From Rhodanobacter sp. (lineage in GTDB: Bacteria > Pseudomonadota > Gammaproteobacteria > Xanthomonadales > Rhodanobacteraceae): DNA of 64,000 nt. The DNA lies in assembly GCA_030148505.1 (NCBI GenBank), contig JASBTI010000009.1, positions 62,001-126,000 on the forward strand, read 5' to 3'. The position numbers were made by a program, and so were the translations under genes. Within the stretch, counting starts at the first letter, position 1, and every line of letters begins with the position of its first letter. Below are positions 43,835-53,735 of the stretch, one piece after another. The notes under the pieces are model-generated. The model searched no databases and was not told the origin of the DNA. It saw nothing but the letters and a program-made list of their open reading frames with translations.

Positions 43835-43904
43835 GTGAAACTTGATATTTGACAAAGTGAATGTTTCAATCAAATGTATTGATATTATCAATGTAAGTTT
43901 CAAT
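43835..43904. promoter_or_regulatory. AT-rich operator region between aceB and its LysR regulator
   Basis: An unusually AT-rich 110-bp spacer in a GC-rich genome. It holds an inverted repeat ATTGATATTATCAAT (43878-43892) and two direct GTTTCAAT boxes (43863-43870 and 43897-43904), plus a reverse-oriented GTGAAACTTGAT at 43835. The T-N11-A-like symmetric core fits LysR-type binding; the boxes flank it by about 8-10 bp on each side. Confidence 0.6.
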
Positions 43905-43919
43905 TAATTGATCCCGCTT

Positions 43920-44960
43920 ATGAAAAGATCCCATTTGAAACTGAATGCAAGCCCGAATAAGTCCCTCCGCCGCGGGAAAAAGGCCGTCGGGGCTGAAAGC
44001 GGCGCGGAAAAGAGCGAGCGTTACTACTACAAGGGCAACCGTCACAAGCAGCTGCGGGCGTTTGTGAGCACGGTGAAGCTGGGCACTTTGACGCGTGCGG
44101 CCGAGGCGCTCTACCTGTCGCAGCCAACCATCAGCCTGCAGCTGCAGGCACTGGAGCGGGAGCTGGGCGTGACCTTGCTGGAGCGCAACCGCCGCCGCAT
44201 CAACCTGACCGATGCGGGCGAAGCGCTATACGAGCTGGCGCGGCCCTTGGTCGAGGGCTGGGAAACCCTCGATCGGGACTTTCAGGTGCGGGTGAAGGGC
44301 CTGCATGGCGGTCGTTTGACCATCGCTGCGGGGACCTCGACGATCCAGTACCTGCTACCCGAACTGGTGCGTCGCTATCGCGAGCAGTTTCCTGCCGTCC
44401 ATCTGCAACTGGCCAACGTGACCGGCAAGGATGGTCTGGCTTTGCTGCGAGCCGACGAGGCGGATTTTGCCGTGGGGTCAATGCTGGATGTGCCTAACGA
44501 CATCGCCTGGGCACCGGTCCACCATTACGATCCGATGCTGATCATGCCGCCGAACCATCCGCTGGCGGCCATGCAGAAAATCACCCTGGAGGATCTGTCG
44601 CCGTATGGCCTGATCCTGCCGCCACAGCGATTGTCGACGTATCGGCTGGTGGACCTCGTGTTCCAGCAGCGTCAGGTGCCGTACCAGGTGGCGATCGAGG
44701 TCGGCGGCTGGGACGTCATCAAGGAATATGTGGCCATGGGGCTTGGCATCTCGATCGTCACCGGCATCTGCATCACCGAGGCCGACCGCAGTCGCCTGGC
44801 GGTACGCAATCTGCGCCAGTACTTTCCCCAGCGTGCCTATGGCGTAGTGATGCGCAAGGGCAAGTTCCTCAGCGTCGAGGCACGTGCCTTCATCGACCTG
44901 ATCCGCCCGGGGCTGTTGACCCATCGCGACTACGACGAGTCCGGACATTCCCAACGCTGA
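43920..44960 (+). CDS. LysR-family regulator of the glyoxylate shunt
   Basis: A 346-residue protein. A basic ~40-residue extension (LNASPNKSLRRGKKAVG) precedes a clear winged HTH (LRAFVSTVKLGTLTRAAEAL, YLSQPTISLQLQALERELGV), followed by an effector domain (GGRLTIAAGTSTIQYLLPEL, MGLGISIVTGICITEADRSR, i.e. CysB/Cbl-like). Divergent placement next to aceB, and a shared AT-rich operator region, suggest it regulates aceBA in response to a glyoxylate-cycle or acyl metabolite. The ATG at 43920 is used; a TTG at 43908 is the alternative. The ribosome binding site is weak. Confidence 0.9.
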   Translation: MKRSHLKLNASPNKSLRRGKKAVGAESGAEKSERYYYKGNRHKQLRAFVSTVKLGTLTRAAEALYLSQPTISLQLQALERELGVTLLERNRRRINLTDAGEALYELARPLVEGWETLDRDFQVRVKGLHGGRLTIAAGTSTIQYLLPELVRRYREQFPAVHLQLANVTGKDGLALLRADEADFAVGSMLDVPNDIAWAPVHHYDPMLIMPPNHPLAAMQKITLEDLSPYGLILPPQRLSTYRLVDLVFQQRQVPYQVAIEVGGWDVIKEYVAMGLGISIVTGICITEADRSRLAVRNLRQYFPQRAYGVVMRKGKFLSVEARAFIDLIRPGLLTHRDYDESGHSQR

Positions 44961-45064
44961 CGCGGGGCTCTGCACGGGAACACGGCACCTCCCATCTGCG
45001 GGCATGTCGCTGCATTTTCCCTCAGTCGCGTGCTGACGATCCCACCGGCATGCCCTCGTCACGG

Positions 45065-45661
45065 TCAGACGTTGCGGTGTTTCCCTTTGAACGGTGCGTA
45101 GAATTCGCGCAGTCGTTGCAGATCCGCTTCCATGTCGTCGCTGGTATGGAATAGGGGGCCGATACCGATGGTTTTGTCCGGGTAGTTGAACCAGGCGGTG
45201 ACAATCGGCACGCCGGCGTCGTGGGCAATGTGCCAGAAGCCGCTTTTCCAACGTCGCACCGACTTGCGCGTGCCTTCCGGCGCGATGCCTAGCCAAAACG
45301 CGTCGCGCCGCCGAAACTGCCCGACCATCTGCTCGACCACGCCTGCCGCGGCGCCGCGATTGATCGGTATGCCTCCGAGCTGGCGCAGCAGCCAGCCCAG
45401 CGGGCCGCGGAAGAGCTCCTGCTTGCCGATGAAATGCACTTCGGCGCCGATACCCGATTTCAGCAGCAGGCCCCACACGCCGTCCCACCAGGACGAATGC
45501 GGTGCGGCAACAAGCACGGCCTTGGCCACATCGGGAAACTCGCCGACCAGGCTCCAGCCGCACAGGCGCAATACGCCACGGCAGGTCTTGCGTCGCCAGT
45601 TGTCGCGCAGATGCGGCATTCGCGGCGGCAGCTGGGCGGGCGTGGGAAGATACCGCCTCAT
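45065..45661 (-). CDS. Lysophospholipid acyltransferase (PlsC-like)
   Basis: A 198-residue protein. The catalytic HSSWWDG (an HX4D motif) and GIAPEGTRKSVRRWKSGFWHIA (the second conserved block) identify a glycerolipid acyltransferase; LLRQLGGIPINRG is another usual block. It is shorter than PlsC (~245) and has no obvious N-terminal membrane helix, so a peripheral enzyme acting on lysophospholipid or a related acceptor is likely. Its ATG overlaps the arfB stop (ATGA), indicating coupling. Confidence 0.82.
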   Translation of the reverse strand: MRRYLPTPAQLPPRMPHLRDNWRRKTCRGVLRLCGWSLVGEFPDVAKAVLVAAPHSSWWDGVWGLLLKSGIGAEVHFIGKQELFRGPLGWLLRQLGGIPINRGAAAGVVEQMVGQFRRRDAFWLGIAPEGTRKSVRRWKSGFWHIAHDAGVPIVTAWFNYPDKTIGIGPLFHTSDDMEADLQRLREFYAPFKGKHRNV

Positions 45662-46080
45662 TCAAGCTCCGGTTTGCCCGAGCGGGTCTTTTTGATCTTG
45701 CCACGTTGCTGCTTGCCCATCAGTCGGCGCTCCTTCGACGCGCGCGTGGGGCGCGTGGCGACGCGCTTCTTCGGTGGGGCCAGTACGCCGCGGATGATCT
45801 CGACCAGTCGCGCGCGCACGTCGTCGCGATTGCGCGCCTGGTCGCGGAAGCGACGTGCCTGGATCACTAGCACGCCGTCGCTGGTCAGCCGGCGGTCTCG
45901 TCGCGCCAGCAGGCGCGCGCGCACGTCCTCCGGCAGAGAGGGCGAGCTGAGCACGTCGAAGCGCAGTTCCACCGCACTCTCGGTACGATTGACATGTTGC
46001 CCGCCCGGGCCGTCGGCGCGCAGAAAGCGCTCGGCCAGTTCGGACTCGGGCAGCACGATGTTGCGGCAAACGGTCAACAT
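45658..46080 (-). CDS. arfB: Alternative ribosome-rescue factor ArfB (YaeJ)
   Basis: A 140-residue class I release-factor-like protein. The GGQ motif is at 26-28 (GPGGQHVNRTESAVEL) and the C-terminus is a basic tail (RASKERRLMGKQQRGKIKKT) that enters the empty mRNA channel of stalled ribosomes. It hydrolyses peptidyl-tRNA on non-stop ribosomes. Start at 46080 gives the family's usual N-terminus LTVCRNIVLPESELAERF; the longer reading to 46185 is rejected. Confidence 0.95.
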   Translation of the reverse strand: MLTVCRNIVLPESELAERFLRADGPGGQHVNRTESAVELRFDVLSSPSLPEDVRARLLARRDRRLTSDGVLVIQARRFRDQARNRDDVRARLVEIIRGVLAPPKKRVATRPTRASKERRLMGKQQRGKIKKTRSGKPELE

Positions 46081-46156
46081 GGGCAGCAGTGTAAAGGGTG
46101 AGGAGTGAGAGGTGAAAAGTCGGGGGCGCCCGTTTCTCTCTCCGGGATCAACCCAC

Positions 46157-46861
46157 TCACGCCTCAACCGGCTGCGGCCAGCCAAACCGTTCGAGCAGTG
46201 CGGTGTAGGCGGTGTCGAGGGGTGCCTCGATCATCAGTGGCAACCCGCTCAGCGGATGTGCAAACCGCAGCCGCCACGCGTGCAGCAACATCCGGTGGCA
46301 GCTGAAATGTTGTTTGTACAGCCGGTTGTGGTCACCGCGACCATGCTGGCAGTCGCCGATCACCGGATGGTGTGTATGCGCCAGATGCTTGCGGATCTGC
46401 CGGAACCGGCCGGTTTCCGGCTCGGCCAGAAGCAGCGCATAACGCTGCTGGGGATAGCGACCGAGTTCGATCGGCACCTCGATCGTGGCCAGTCGACGGA
46501 AACCCGTGCGTGCCTCGCGCCGTAGACCGGTCTCACGTGAGCCCGGCAACGGGTAATCGATCAAGCCTTCGGTCGGGTCGGGCCAGCCGCGTACCACCGC
46601 CAGATACTGCTTGTGCACGTCGCGCCCCATGAACTGTTCGCCAAGGGCGGCAGCGATATCCTTGCTGCGGGCGATCAGCAGCACGCCGCTGGTGGCGCGA
46701 TCGAGCCGGTGCGCCAGATACACGCTGCCGCCGATCTGCTCGCGCAGCTTGTCGATCAGGAATTCCTCAGCGTTGCCGACCATTTTCGAGCGGTGCACGG
46801 CCAGGCCCGCCGGCTTGTTTACCGCAATCAGCGCGTCGTCCTGGTAGAGAATCTCGATCAT
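46157..46861 (-). CDS. truC: tRNA pseudouridine(65) synthase TruC
   Basis: A 234-residue RluA-family pseudouridine synthase. HRLDRATSGVLLIARS contains the catalytic Asp. The N-terminus IEILYQDDALIAVNKPAGLAVHRS, the spacing to the catalytic block, and RYPQQRYALLLAEPETGRFRQIRKHLAHTHHPVIGD follow E. coli TruC more closely than RluA/C/D. It modifies U65 in tRNA(Ile) and tRNA(Asp). The ATG at 46861 excludes a proline-rich upstream reading. It shares the strand with arfB, 76 bp before it, and may be co-transcribed. Confidence 0.88.
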   Translation of the reverse strand: MIEILYQDDALIAVNKPAGLAVHRSKMVGNAEEFLIDKLREQIGGSVYLAHRLDRATSGVLLIARSKDIAAALGEQFMGRDVHKQYLAVVRGWPDPTEGLIDYPLPGSRETGLRREARTGFRRLATIEVPIELGRYPQQRYALLLAEPETGRFRQIRKHLAHTHHPVIGDCQHGRGDHNRLYKQHFSCHRMLLHAWRLRFAHPLSGLPLMIEAPLDTAYTALLERFGWPQPVEA

Positions 46862-46975
46862 GCGGGGTCGTCGGGCAGGGTGTCGAGGTGGCGGTGGAAG
46901 CGGCGCAGTTGCGGACAGTACCAGGCGTGTTACGCCGGAGCCCCCGTCGTACGCCACGGCGGGTTTCAACGGGAG

Positions 46976-48625
46976 TCAGCGTGAGTGCGGCCAGCCAGCC
47001 GCGAAGGCGAGCAACCCCGCAGCGCCGAGGATGGCTGGCGGCCAGATGCCGTGCTGCGACGCCAATGTTCCGAATAGCGTGGCCGCGACAATCAGGCTGC
47101 TTCCGAGCAGGCCGCTGGCGAGCAACCTGTGCAGGCGGCGGGCGCTGTCCCGCTCCAGTTGCAAGGCCAGCGGATCGACCACATAGCGTCGTTCGCCGCG
47201 CCTGACCTGGAGGAGCGCGTCGCGTACCAGTTCGGGGAGCTCCGGCGCTTGGTGCAACCACTCCGGTAGCCGCTTGCGCACATCGTGCAGCATGCGCCGC
47301 GGACTGTAACGTTCCCGCAGGATGCGCTTGAGCACCGGGTGTGCAACCGCCCAGATATCGATATCGGGGTCGAGCATGCGGCCGACCCCCTCGATATTCA
47401 GCAAGGTCTTCTGCAGCAGGATCAGCTGCGGCTGCAGGGTCAGCTCGAAACGGCGCGCGGTCTGAAACAGTTTCACCACCAGCTCGGCCAGCGAAATCTG
47501 CGATAGCGGTCGGGTGAAGTACGGCTCGCAGACGGTGCGCACGGCAGCTTCGAGTTCATCCAGCCGCACCTCGGCGGGCATCCAGCCGGCGGCGACATGC
47601 AACTGTGCGATACGCGCATAGTCACGTTCGAACAGCGCGATGAAGTTTTGCGCCAGCCAGTACTGGTCTGCCTCCGGCAGCGAACCCATGATGCCGAAAT
47701 CCAGGGCGATAAAACGCGGTTCGGCGGGGCGCGTCGGGTCGACCCAGATATTGCCCGGGTGCGCATCGGCATGAAAGAAGTTGTCGCGAAATACCTGCTC
47801 GTAGAACACCCGTACGCCTTTGGCGGCCAGGGCCTTGCGGTCGATGCCTGCGGCCTCGATCGCCGTGATGTCGTCCGAACTCACCCCGTGGACCCGCTCT
47901 AGCGTCAGCACCCGTGCCGAGGTCAGCTCCCAGTGCACAGCCGGCACGTACAAGTCCACGCCGCTGTCGAAGTTGCGCTTGAGCAGGCTGGCGTTGGCGC
48001 CTTCGCGTTGCAGGTCGAGTTCGTTCTCCAGCATTTTCTCGACTTCGGCGACCACGTCGAGGGGGCGGATCTTGTCGGCGTTCGGATGCCAGCGCTGCGC
48101 CAGTTCTCCGAGTGAGCGCAGCAGTTTGACGTCCCGGGCGATCCGGACGGCAATGCCGGGGCGCAGCGCCTTGACCACCACTTCGCGACCGTCATGCAAG
48201 GTGGCGGCGTGCACCTGGGCAATCGACGCGGACGCCAAGGGCGTCTCGTCGAAGCGGGCGTAGAGCTGGTCGATGGACGCCTTGAGTTCGGCTTCGACAA
48301 TCGCGCGCGCCTCGGATCCGGCGAACGGCGTCACCTGATCTTGCAGCAGCGACAGCTGGTCCGCGATGTCGGCGGGCACCAGGTCGCGCCGTGTCGACAA
48401 GACCTGGCCGGCCTTGACGAAGATCGGCCCCAGCTCGGTCAGTGCCAGGCGCAGGCGCTCGCCCCGCGGCAACCGCTTGACGTCGTTACGCGGGCGCGGC
48501 AAAAAAGGCCGCAACAGTTTCAGCGGGCGATAAAGATGCGCCGCGTCGACCAGCTCATCGAGTTGGTAGGCAAGCAGCACGGAGGCTACCCGCAGCAGCC
48601 TGGGTACGATGCTCAGCGGAGTCAT
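46976..48625 (-). CDS. ubiB: UbiB ATPase/kinase-like protein of ubiquinone biosynthesis
   Basis: A 549-residue ABC1/ADCK-family protein. The signature KxGQ motif ([20 protein letters not shown]) occupies the usual position; [25 protein letters not shown] and [15 protein letters not shown] with [12 protein letters not shown] form the atypical kinase core. Two hydrophobic helices close to the C-terminus ([35 protein letters not shown]) anchor it in the membrane. It supports hydroxylation steps of ubiquinone biosynthesis. The start overlaps the ubiJ stop by four bases, so the pair is coupled. Confidence 0.95.
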   Translation of the reverse strand: MTPLSIVPRLLRVASVLLAYQLDELVDAAHLYRPLKLLRPFLPRPRNDVKRLPRGERLRLALTELGPIFVKAGQVLSTRRDLVPADIADQLSLLQDQVTPFAGSEARAIVEAELKASIDQLYARFDETPLASASIAQVHAATLHDGREVVVKALRPGIAVRIARDVKLLRSLGELAQRWHPNADKIRPLDVVAEVEKMLENELDLQREGANASLLKRNFDSGVDLYVPAVHWELTSARVLTLERVHGVSSDDITAIEAAGIDRKALAAKGVRVFYEQVFRDNFFHADAHPGNIWVDPTRPAEPRFIALDFGIMGSLPEADQYWLAQNFIALFERDYARIAQLHVAAGWMPAEVRLDELEAAVRTVCEPYFTRPLSQISLAELVVKLFQTARRFELTLQPQLILLQKTLLNIEGVGRMLDPDIDIWAVAHPVLKRILRERYSPRRMLHDVRKRLPEWLHQAPELPELVRDALLQVRRGERRYVVDPLALQLERDSARRLHRLLASGLLGSSLIVAATLFGTLASQHGIWPPAILGAAGLLAFAAGWPHSR

Positions 48626-49269
48626 GCGGCGGTATCCGGGAGGCCTGCGGCCAGCCGTCGGATGCGCGCCTCCAGGCGTTCGCTGCGTTCGCGCAATACG
48701 TCCACCCCATCCAGAAAACCCTCAGCTTCGCCGGGGGCGACCGCGAGACGCGCTTCGTCGCGCAACCAGTCGACGCCATCTTCGGCAAGGTGTACGGCGC
48801 TCTCGCGCGCGTGGCCCAATCCCTTGCGAATCGCCTTGGCCAGCGGTACCCCGAGTATGTCGCCGAAGGTTCGGGCAAACGCTTCCTCGAAATCCGGACT
48901 GAATTTGCTGGCGAGCTTTTCCAGCCGTCGCGCAAGCTCGGCGTCGCCGGCGATCTCCACGTTGCCGGGCGCGATACCGTCTTCGTCGCGACGGAACATC
49001 ATGGCCAGCAGGCTGCCGGGGGTCGCGGCAACGCGAAGTTGGTCGTCATCCTGCGGCGGTCCGACCTTGAGCCGTGAGGCCTCGACGGTTACCGCCAACG
49101 CCAACTCCACACCACGCAGATGCAATTGGACGCTGCGTCCGTTCAACCCGGCAAGCTTGTGCTGGGTTTCCACGTCGAGTGACAGCGTGTGGTTCAGGGC
49201 CGCTTCCAGCGCGCGTCCGGCAAGCTTGCGCATGGGTGGGGGCAACCGGGCGTTTGGCGTGGTATTCAT
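48622..49269 (-). CDS. ubiJ: Ubiquinone biosynthesis protein UbiJ (SCP2 domain)
   Basis: A 215-residue protein. An SCP2 lipid-binding domain occupies roughly residues 20-120 ([56 protein letters not shown]), followed by an acidic and helical tail with a coiled coil ([19 protein letters not shown]). In E. coli UbiJ organises the soluble ubiquinone complex with UbiK and binds quinone intermediates. It starts at ATG 49269; a longer reading to 49728 is antisense to trmL and is rejected. It is first in the ubiJ-ubiB operon. Confidence 0.9.
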   Translation of the reverse strand: MNTTPNARLPPPMRKLAGRALEAALNHTLSLDVETQHKLAGLNGRSVQLHLRGVELALAVTVEASRLKVGPPQDDDQLRVAATPGSLLAMMFRRDEDGIAPGNVEIAGDAELARRLEKLASKFSPDFEEAFARTFGDILGVPLAKAIRKGLGHARESAVHLAEDGVDWLRDEARLAVAPGEAEGFLDGVDVLRERSERLEARIRRLAAGLPDTAA

Positions 49270-49322
49270 TCGCCGATTGTAGCTTGCGCGGCCGCTTCTG
49301 CAGGAGCGTGCACGTGGCCGCG

Positions 49323-49790
49323 TTACCTGCTGGCGCCGTTGAAACCCAATTGCCGCCAGGCTTCGTAGACCGCGACGGCGACAGTATTGGACAGGTTGAG
49401 GCTGCGGCTGTTCGGATGCATGGGCAGGCGCAGCCGTTGGCCTGCCGGGATCGACTCGAGCACCTCGGCGGGCAGCCCCGCAGTCTCGCAACCGAACAGC
49501 AAGGCGTCGCCATCGGCAAATTGCGCATCGATATGGGCCACGCGGGCCCGCGTGGTGAAGGCAAATATGCGTGGTGCCCCCAGCGATGCCAGGCAATGGT
49601 CGAGGTCGTCGTGCACCACGACCCGGGCGTATTCGTGGTAATCCAGGCCTGCGCGTCGCAGACGCGCATCGTCCAGCGTGAAACCCAGCGGACGGATCAG
49701 GTGAAGTGAGGCGCCGGTGTTTGCGCACAGGCGAATCACATTGCCCGTATTCGGCGGGATTTCGGGACGGAAAAGAATGACGTGCAGCAT
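49323..49790 (-). CDS. trmL: tRNA (cytidine/uridine-34-2'-O)-methyltransferase TrmL
   Basis: A 155-residue SPOUT methyltransferase. [42 protein letters not shown] and [20 protein letters not shown] (the trefoil-knot SAM site) are all present. It methylates the wobble nucleotide of tRNA-Leu isoacceptors in E. coli. Length equals the family (~157). It lies upstream of ubiJ on the same strand, with a 53-bp gap, and may be co-transcribed with it. Confidence 0.95.
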   Translation of the reverse strand: MLHVILFRPEIPPNTGNVIRLCANTGASLHLIRPLGFTLDDARLRRAGLDYHEYARVVVHDDLDHCLASLGAPRIFAFTTRARVAHIDAQFADGDALLFGCETAGLPAEVLESIPAGQRLRLPMHPNSRSLNLSNTVAVAVYEAWRQLGFNGASR

Positions 49791-49841
49791 CGGCCGATTA
49801 TGGCGTACCCGCGCGCCGATGTGCCGCTACGCGCCGTTCGA

Positions 49842-50042
49842 TCATCCGTGGCGCAGACAGAGCACGCCGTCAGCGGGGAGTGCGCACGCGTTTGGCGCTG
49901 CCAGCAACCGTGCAGCGATGCCGATCTGGTCACCGAGGGCGGGGGCCTGCGGTTTCGCATGGATCATGGCGCCGAGGATCAGCAGGCCCAGCAGGCTGCA
50001 AGCCAGAAACAGGCCGCGCAGGATGCAGGTCTCGAATTTCAT
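49842..50042 (-). CDS. Small single-span membrane protein
   Basis: A 66-residue peptide. One membrane or uncleaved-signal segment (LFLACSLLGLLILGAMIH) is followed by a short polar region with two Cys and ends CLRHG. The ATG at 50042 has GGAGA eight bases upstream. No family is recognised, and it may be exported. Small proteins are hard to prove; support is the ribosome binding site and clean position upstream of trmL (51 bp from its start). Confidence 0.5.
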   Translation of the reverse strand: MKFETCILRGLFLACSLLGLLILGAMIHAKPQAPALGDQIGIAARLLAAPNACALPADGVLCLRHG

Positions 50043-50294
50043 CGTCTGTCTCCACATCGGGGCGAAAGGCCCGATGAAAGTCGCAGAGCAAGCCCTGTGC
50101 CAGCGCCTCGTATGTATCTAAATCATTGATTTAAGGTACTTCATGCCAAGCCAGTCAGGCTCCCCGGTTGTCCGCGGACAAGCTGCTGCCCATACGTCCG
50201 GACAACCCCTGGCCACTATGCCAAAGGCCATTTGCAGTGGTCTCGCGGGCTGGGCTAGCCTGGTACCACGTATTCGTGAAAAGGAGCTTCACCG

Positions 50295-53159
50295 ATGATC
50301 CGAAAGCCACTCGTCTGGTTGCTCGCCGGCCTGCTTACCCTCATTGGCACTGCACCGCTGGCGCCGGCGTCCGCTGCTGCCGCGCCGATGTCCGGGCAAA
50401 CGATTCCCGCACTCGGCTACAGCCGATTCACTCTGCCGAACGGTTTGATCGTGGTGGTCCACGAGGATCACAAGGCGCCGGTGGTCGCGGTCAGTGTCTG
50501 GTATCACGTCGGCTCGTCCTACGAACCGAAGGGCAAGACCGGCTTCGCGCACCTGTTCGAACACTTGATGTTCCAGGGCTCGGAGAATCACAAGGACGAA
50601 TATTTCAAGCCGTTTGAGCTGGCGGGCGCCACCGACCAGAACGGTACGACCTGGCTGGATCGCACCAACTATTTCGAGACGGTGCCGACCACCGCGCTGG
50701 ACATGGCGTTGTGGATGGAATCCGACCGCATGGGACACCTGCTCGGCGCGATCGGCCAGCCGCAGCTCGACGAGCAGCGTGGGGTGGTGCAGAACGAAAA
50801 GCGCCAGGGCGAAAACCAGCCGTATGGTCGCGCTAGCGAGTTGATCCAGGCCGAGGCGTTTCCGGCCAACCACCCCTACCATCACGACACCATCGGTTCG
50901 ATGGCCGACTTGAACGCCGCTTCGCTGGCCGACGTCAAGCAGTGGTTCCGTGACTACTACGGGGCAGCCAACACGGTGGTGGTGCTGGCAGGCGACATCA
51001 CGCCGAGCGTGGCCAGGGCGAAGATGCTGAAGTATTTCGGCGACATTCCGGCCGGGCCCCGGGTGCCGCGGCCGCAGCCCTGGGTGGCGCCGCGCAGCGC
51101 CTCAACCCACGGCAGCATGACCGACAACGTGGCGCAAACCCGGATTTATCGCGAGTGGAATGTGCCCGGACGTCGCAGCGCTGCCAGGGACCAGCTTGAA
51201 CTGGCGGCCGCCGTGCTGGGTGGCGGCAAGACTTCGCGCCTGTATCAGCGACTGGTGTATCGCGACCAGCTGGCCGATCGCGTGTCGGTGGACGTCGAGC
51301 CGCACGTGCTGGCCAGCCTGTTCGAACTGCAGGTCGACGTGAAGAAAGGTGTTGATCCGAAAAAGGTCGAGGCGGCGATTGCCGACGAGTGGCGTCGCTT
51401 CCTCAAGCACGGCCCCAGTGTCGACGAGCTGGCACGGGTGAAGACGCAGATTCGCGCTGCCTTCGTGCGTGGACTGGAAAACGCCAACACGCAAGCGACG
51501 ATCCTTGCCCAGGGCCAGGTCTACCGCAACGATCCAGGGGCCTACCTGAAGGATTTCGACCGTTTGATGGCAGCTACCCCGGCCAGCGTCTCCCGCGCGG
51601 CCAATCAGTGGATTGCACGGGGCGACTTCACCTTGACCGTGGTCCCGGGCAAGGTCGAGACCACCGACATGGCTACCGTGGCCGGTCGCTCCGCTGCCAG
51701 GGGCAAGCCGGCGCCGGTATTGTCGGCCGAGGGCGACTACCGCACCGTGGCCAGCGACGTGGATCGCCGCCAGGGCGTTCCTCGGGTGACCCGCTTTCCC
51801 GACCTGCGCTTTCCCGTCTTGCAGCGCGGCAAGCTGGCCAATGGTATCGAAGTGATTCTTGCCGAGCGTCATACCGTACCGGCCGTGCAACTGCAGTTGC
51901 TGTTTGACGCCGGTTATGCGGCTGACCAGGGACGCAAGCTTGGTACCTCCAGTTTCACCATGTCGATGCTCGATGAAGGTACCCGGGATCTGGATTCGGT
52001 CGAGATCGCCAAGCGTAAGCAGCGCCTTGGCGCGCTGATCGCCAGCGGCTGCGGCCTGGACTACTGCAATGCCACGCTGAACGCGCTGGACGACCAGTTG
52101 CCGGCGTCGCTGGCACTGTTCGCCGACATCGTGCGCCATCCGGCGTTTCGCGAGACCGATATTGCCCGGCTGCGCGGCCAGTGGCTGGCGCGCATCGCGC
52201 AGGAAAAGAGCCAGCCGACCGGCATCGCGCTGCGTACCTTGCCACCATTGCTCTACGGCAAGGGGCATGCCTATGCGATCCCGTTTACCGGCTCCGGCAC
52301 CGACGCCTCGATCGAGGCGTTGGCTGCGCATGACATGCGCGCCTTCATGCGCGACTACATCCGCCCGGACAACGTCAAGATTCTGGTGGCTGGCGACACC
52401 ACCCTGGCGAAAATCGTCCCACAGCTCAATGCGGCATTCGGCAACTGGAAGGCGCCAGACAGCAGTCGTCCGCACAAGAACATCGGCAAGGTCGCGTCAC
52501 CGAAACGGGGACGCGTGTATTTGATCGACCGGCCGGGAGCACAGCAGAGCCTGATTCTTGCCGGCAGTCTGGCGCCCTCTACCGAAGCGGCGAACTATCT
52601 CGAAATCCAGACCATGAACGGCGCCTTCGGTGGCACTTTCACTTCGCGCCTGAACATGAACCTGCGCGAGGACAAGCATTGGGCTTATGGTGCCTTCAGC
52701 TTTCTGCGCGATGCGTTAGGGCAGCGTCCATTCATGCTCTACGCACCGGTGCAGACCGACAAGACCGCGCTATCCATCAGGGAGATGCTGAAAGAGGCCG
52801 AGGATGTGATTGGCACCAGGCCGTTGAGTGCCCAGGAGATCAGCAAGATCAAGGACAGTCAGGTGCGCAGCATGCCGGGCAGCTACCAGACTACCTCGGC
52901 GGTGATGGGCGCCTTGCAGGGAATTGCCCTGTATCACCGTCCCGATGACTATGTGCCGACCCTGAAGTCACGAATCGAGGCACAAAGCGATGCTGCGGTG
53001 GAGGCGGCGGCCCGGCAGGTCATTCACCCGGCCCAGCTGACTTGGGTGATCGTGGGCGACTTGAGCAAGATCGAGGCGTCGATCCGCGCCCTCGACCTCG
53101 GCCCGGTGCAAGTGCTCGATGCTGACGGCAAGCCGGTGACGCCGCCCATCTCCAGCTGA
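50295..53159 (+). CDS. M16-family zinc metallopeptidase, two-domain (pitrilysin type)
   Basis: A 954-residue exported peptidase. A signal peptide (LVWLLAGLLTLIGTAPLAPA) precedes the first M16 half, with the inverted zinc motif HLFEH (86-90) and the distal Glu region EKRQGENQPYGR about 76 residues later. The second half (LQRGKLANGIEVILAERHTV) has an M16 fold but TMSMLDEG in place of the zinc motif, so it is the inactive partner domain, as usual. It should degrade oligopeptides in the periplasm, probably with the S9 peptidase elsewhere in the window. AAGGAG before the ATG is strong. Confidence 0.94.
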   Translation: MIRKPLVWLLAGLLTLIGTAPLAPASAAAAPMSGQTIPALGYSRFTLPNGLIVVVHEDHKAPVVAVSVWYHVGSSYEPKGKTGFAHLFEHLMFQGSENHKDEYFKPFELAGATDQNGTTWLDRTNYFETVPTTALDMALWMESDRMGHLLGAIGQPQLDEQRGVVQNEKRQGENQPYGRASELIQAEAFPANHPYHHDTIGSMADLNAASLADVKQWFRDYYGAANTVVVLAGDITPSVARAKMLKYFGDIPAGPRVPRPQPWVAPRSASTHGSMTDNVAQTRIYREWNVPGRRSAARDQLELAAAVLGGGKTSRLYQRLVYRDQLADRVSVDVEPHVLASLFELQVDVKKGVDPKKVEAAIADEWRRFLKHGPSVDELARVKTQIRAAFVRGLENANTQATILAQGQVYRNDPGAYLKDFDRLMAATPASVSRAANQWIARGDFTLTVVPGKVETTDMATVAGRSAARGKPAPVLSAEGDYRTVASDVDRRQGVPRVTRFPDLRFPVLQRGKLANGIEVILAERHTVPAVQLQLLFDAGYAADQGRKLGTSSFTMSMLDEGTRDLDSVEIAKRKQRLGALIASGCGLDYCNATLNALDDQLPASLALFADIVRHPAFRETDIARLRGQWLARIAQEKSQPTGIALRTLPPLLYGKGHAYAIPFTGSGTDASIEALAAHDMRAFMRDYIRPDNVKILVAGDTTLAKIVPQLNAAFGNWKAPDSSRPHKNIGKVASPKRGRVYLIDRPGAQQSLILAGSLAPSTEAANYLEIQTMNGAFGGTFTSRLNMNLREDKHWAYGAFSFLRDALGQRPFMLYAPVQTDKTALSIREMLKEAEDVIGTRPLSAQEISKIKDSQVRSMPGSYQTTSAVMGALQGIALYHRPDDYVPTLKSRIEAQSDAAVEAAARQVIHPAQLTWVIVGDLSKIEASIRALDLGPVQVLDADGKPVTPPISS

Positions 53160-53289
53160 TCGGCTGTTCGGATGTGCGGCTTCGGCTCATGCCGGCGTCG
53201 CCCATTTCGGCTTCGTTGGGAATTCTGGTGCCTGCTCGCGTTAGGATGGCGCCATTCAGAATCGTCATCTCGCCGCTGCGGAGCTGCTC

Positions 53290-53703
53290 ATGCGCAAGAC
53301 CCTGTTGATGCTCATTCCCGTTGCGTTGATGGCCGGCTGCAGCTGGGGGATCAAGCTCGATCCGGCTGGCAAGCTGGTGCGCACTGCCTGGAACGGCGAT
53401 GTTTCCGGTTGTCGCGACCTCGGCAAGATCACCGTGTCGGTGATGGACCGGGTGGGCCCGGTCGACCGCAACAACATCACGGTAGCCGACGAGCTGCAGG
53501 TGATGGCACGCAACGAGGCAGGCACCATGCATGCGGACACCATCAAGCCTCTGGGCGATCCGCAGGGCGGGTCGCAATCGTGGGGTGCCTATCAATGCGG
53601 CACCTCGTCAGGCAAGCTGGGGCCGTCGACCCCCACTGCCGCTCCGGCTCCAGCCGCCTCCGCTGCCACGCAGACTTTTCCGCTGCATCAGGACGGGGGT
53701 TGA
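53290..53703 (+). CDS. DUF4156-like lipoprotein
   Basis: A 137-residue lipoprotein: MRKTLLMLIPVALMAGCSWG has a lipobox (LMAGC). The following ~75 residues, with SGCRDLGKITVSVMD and later AYQCGT, match the DUF4156 (RcsF-like) layout with two cysteines that may be disulfide-bonded. The C-terminal ~30 residues are an Ala/Pro/Ser tail. The function is unknown; RcsF-related proteins sense envelope stress, but similarity is only at fold level. It lies 130 bp after the M16 peptidase gene. Confidence 0.78.
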   Translation: MRKTLLMLIPVALMAGCSWGIKLDPAGKLVRTAWNGDVSGCRDLGKITVSVMDRVGPVDRNNITVADELQVMARNEAGTMHADTIKPLGDPQGGSQSWGAYQCGTSSGKLGPSTPTAAPAPAASAATQTFPLHQDGG

Positions 53704-53735
53704 CGGCGGTCAACTTCGACCCGCTTCGCCTCGCT

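Noticed and set aside
46976-48625. Defence-type kinase reading of the ABC1 protein
   Set aside because: The KxGQ motif, C-terminal membrane anchors and overlap with ubiJ identify UbiB.
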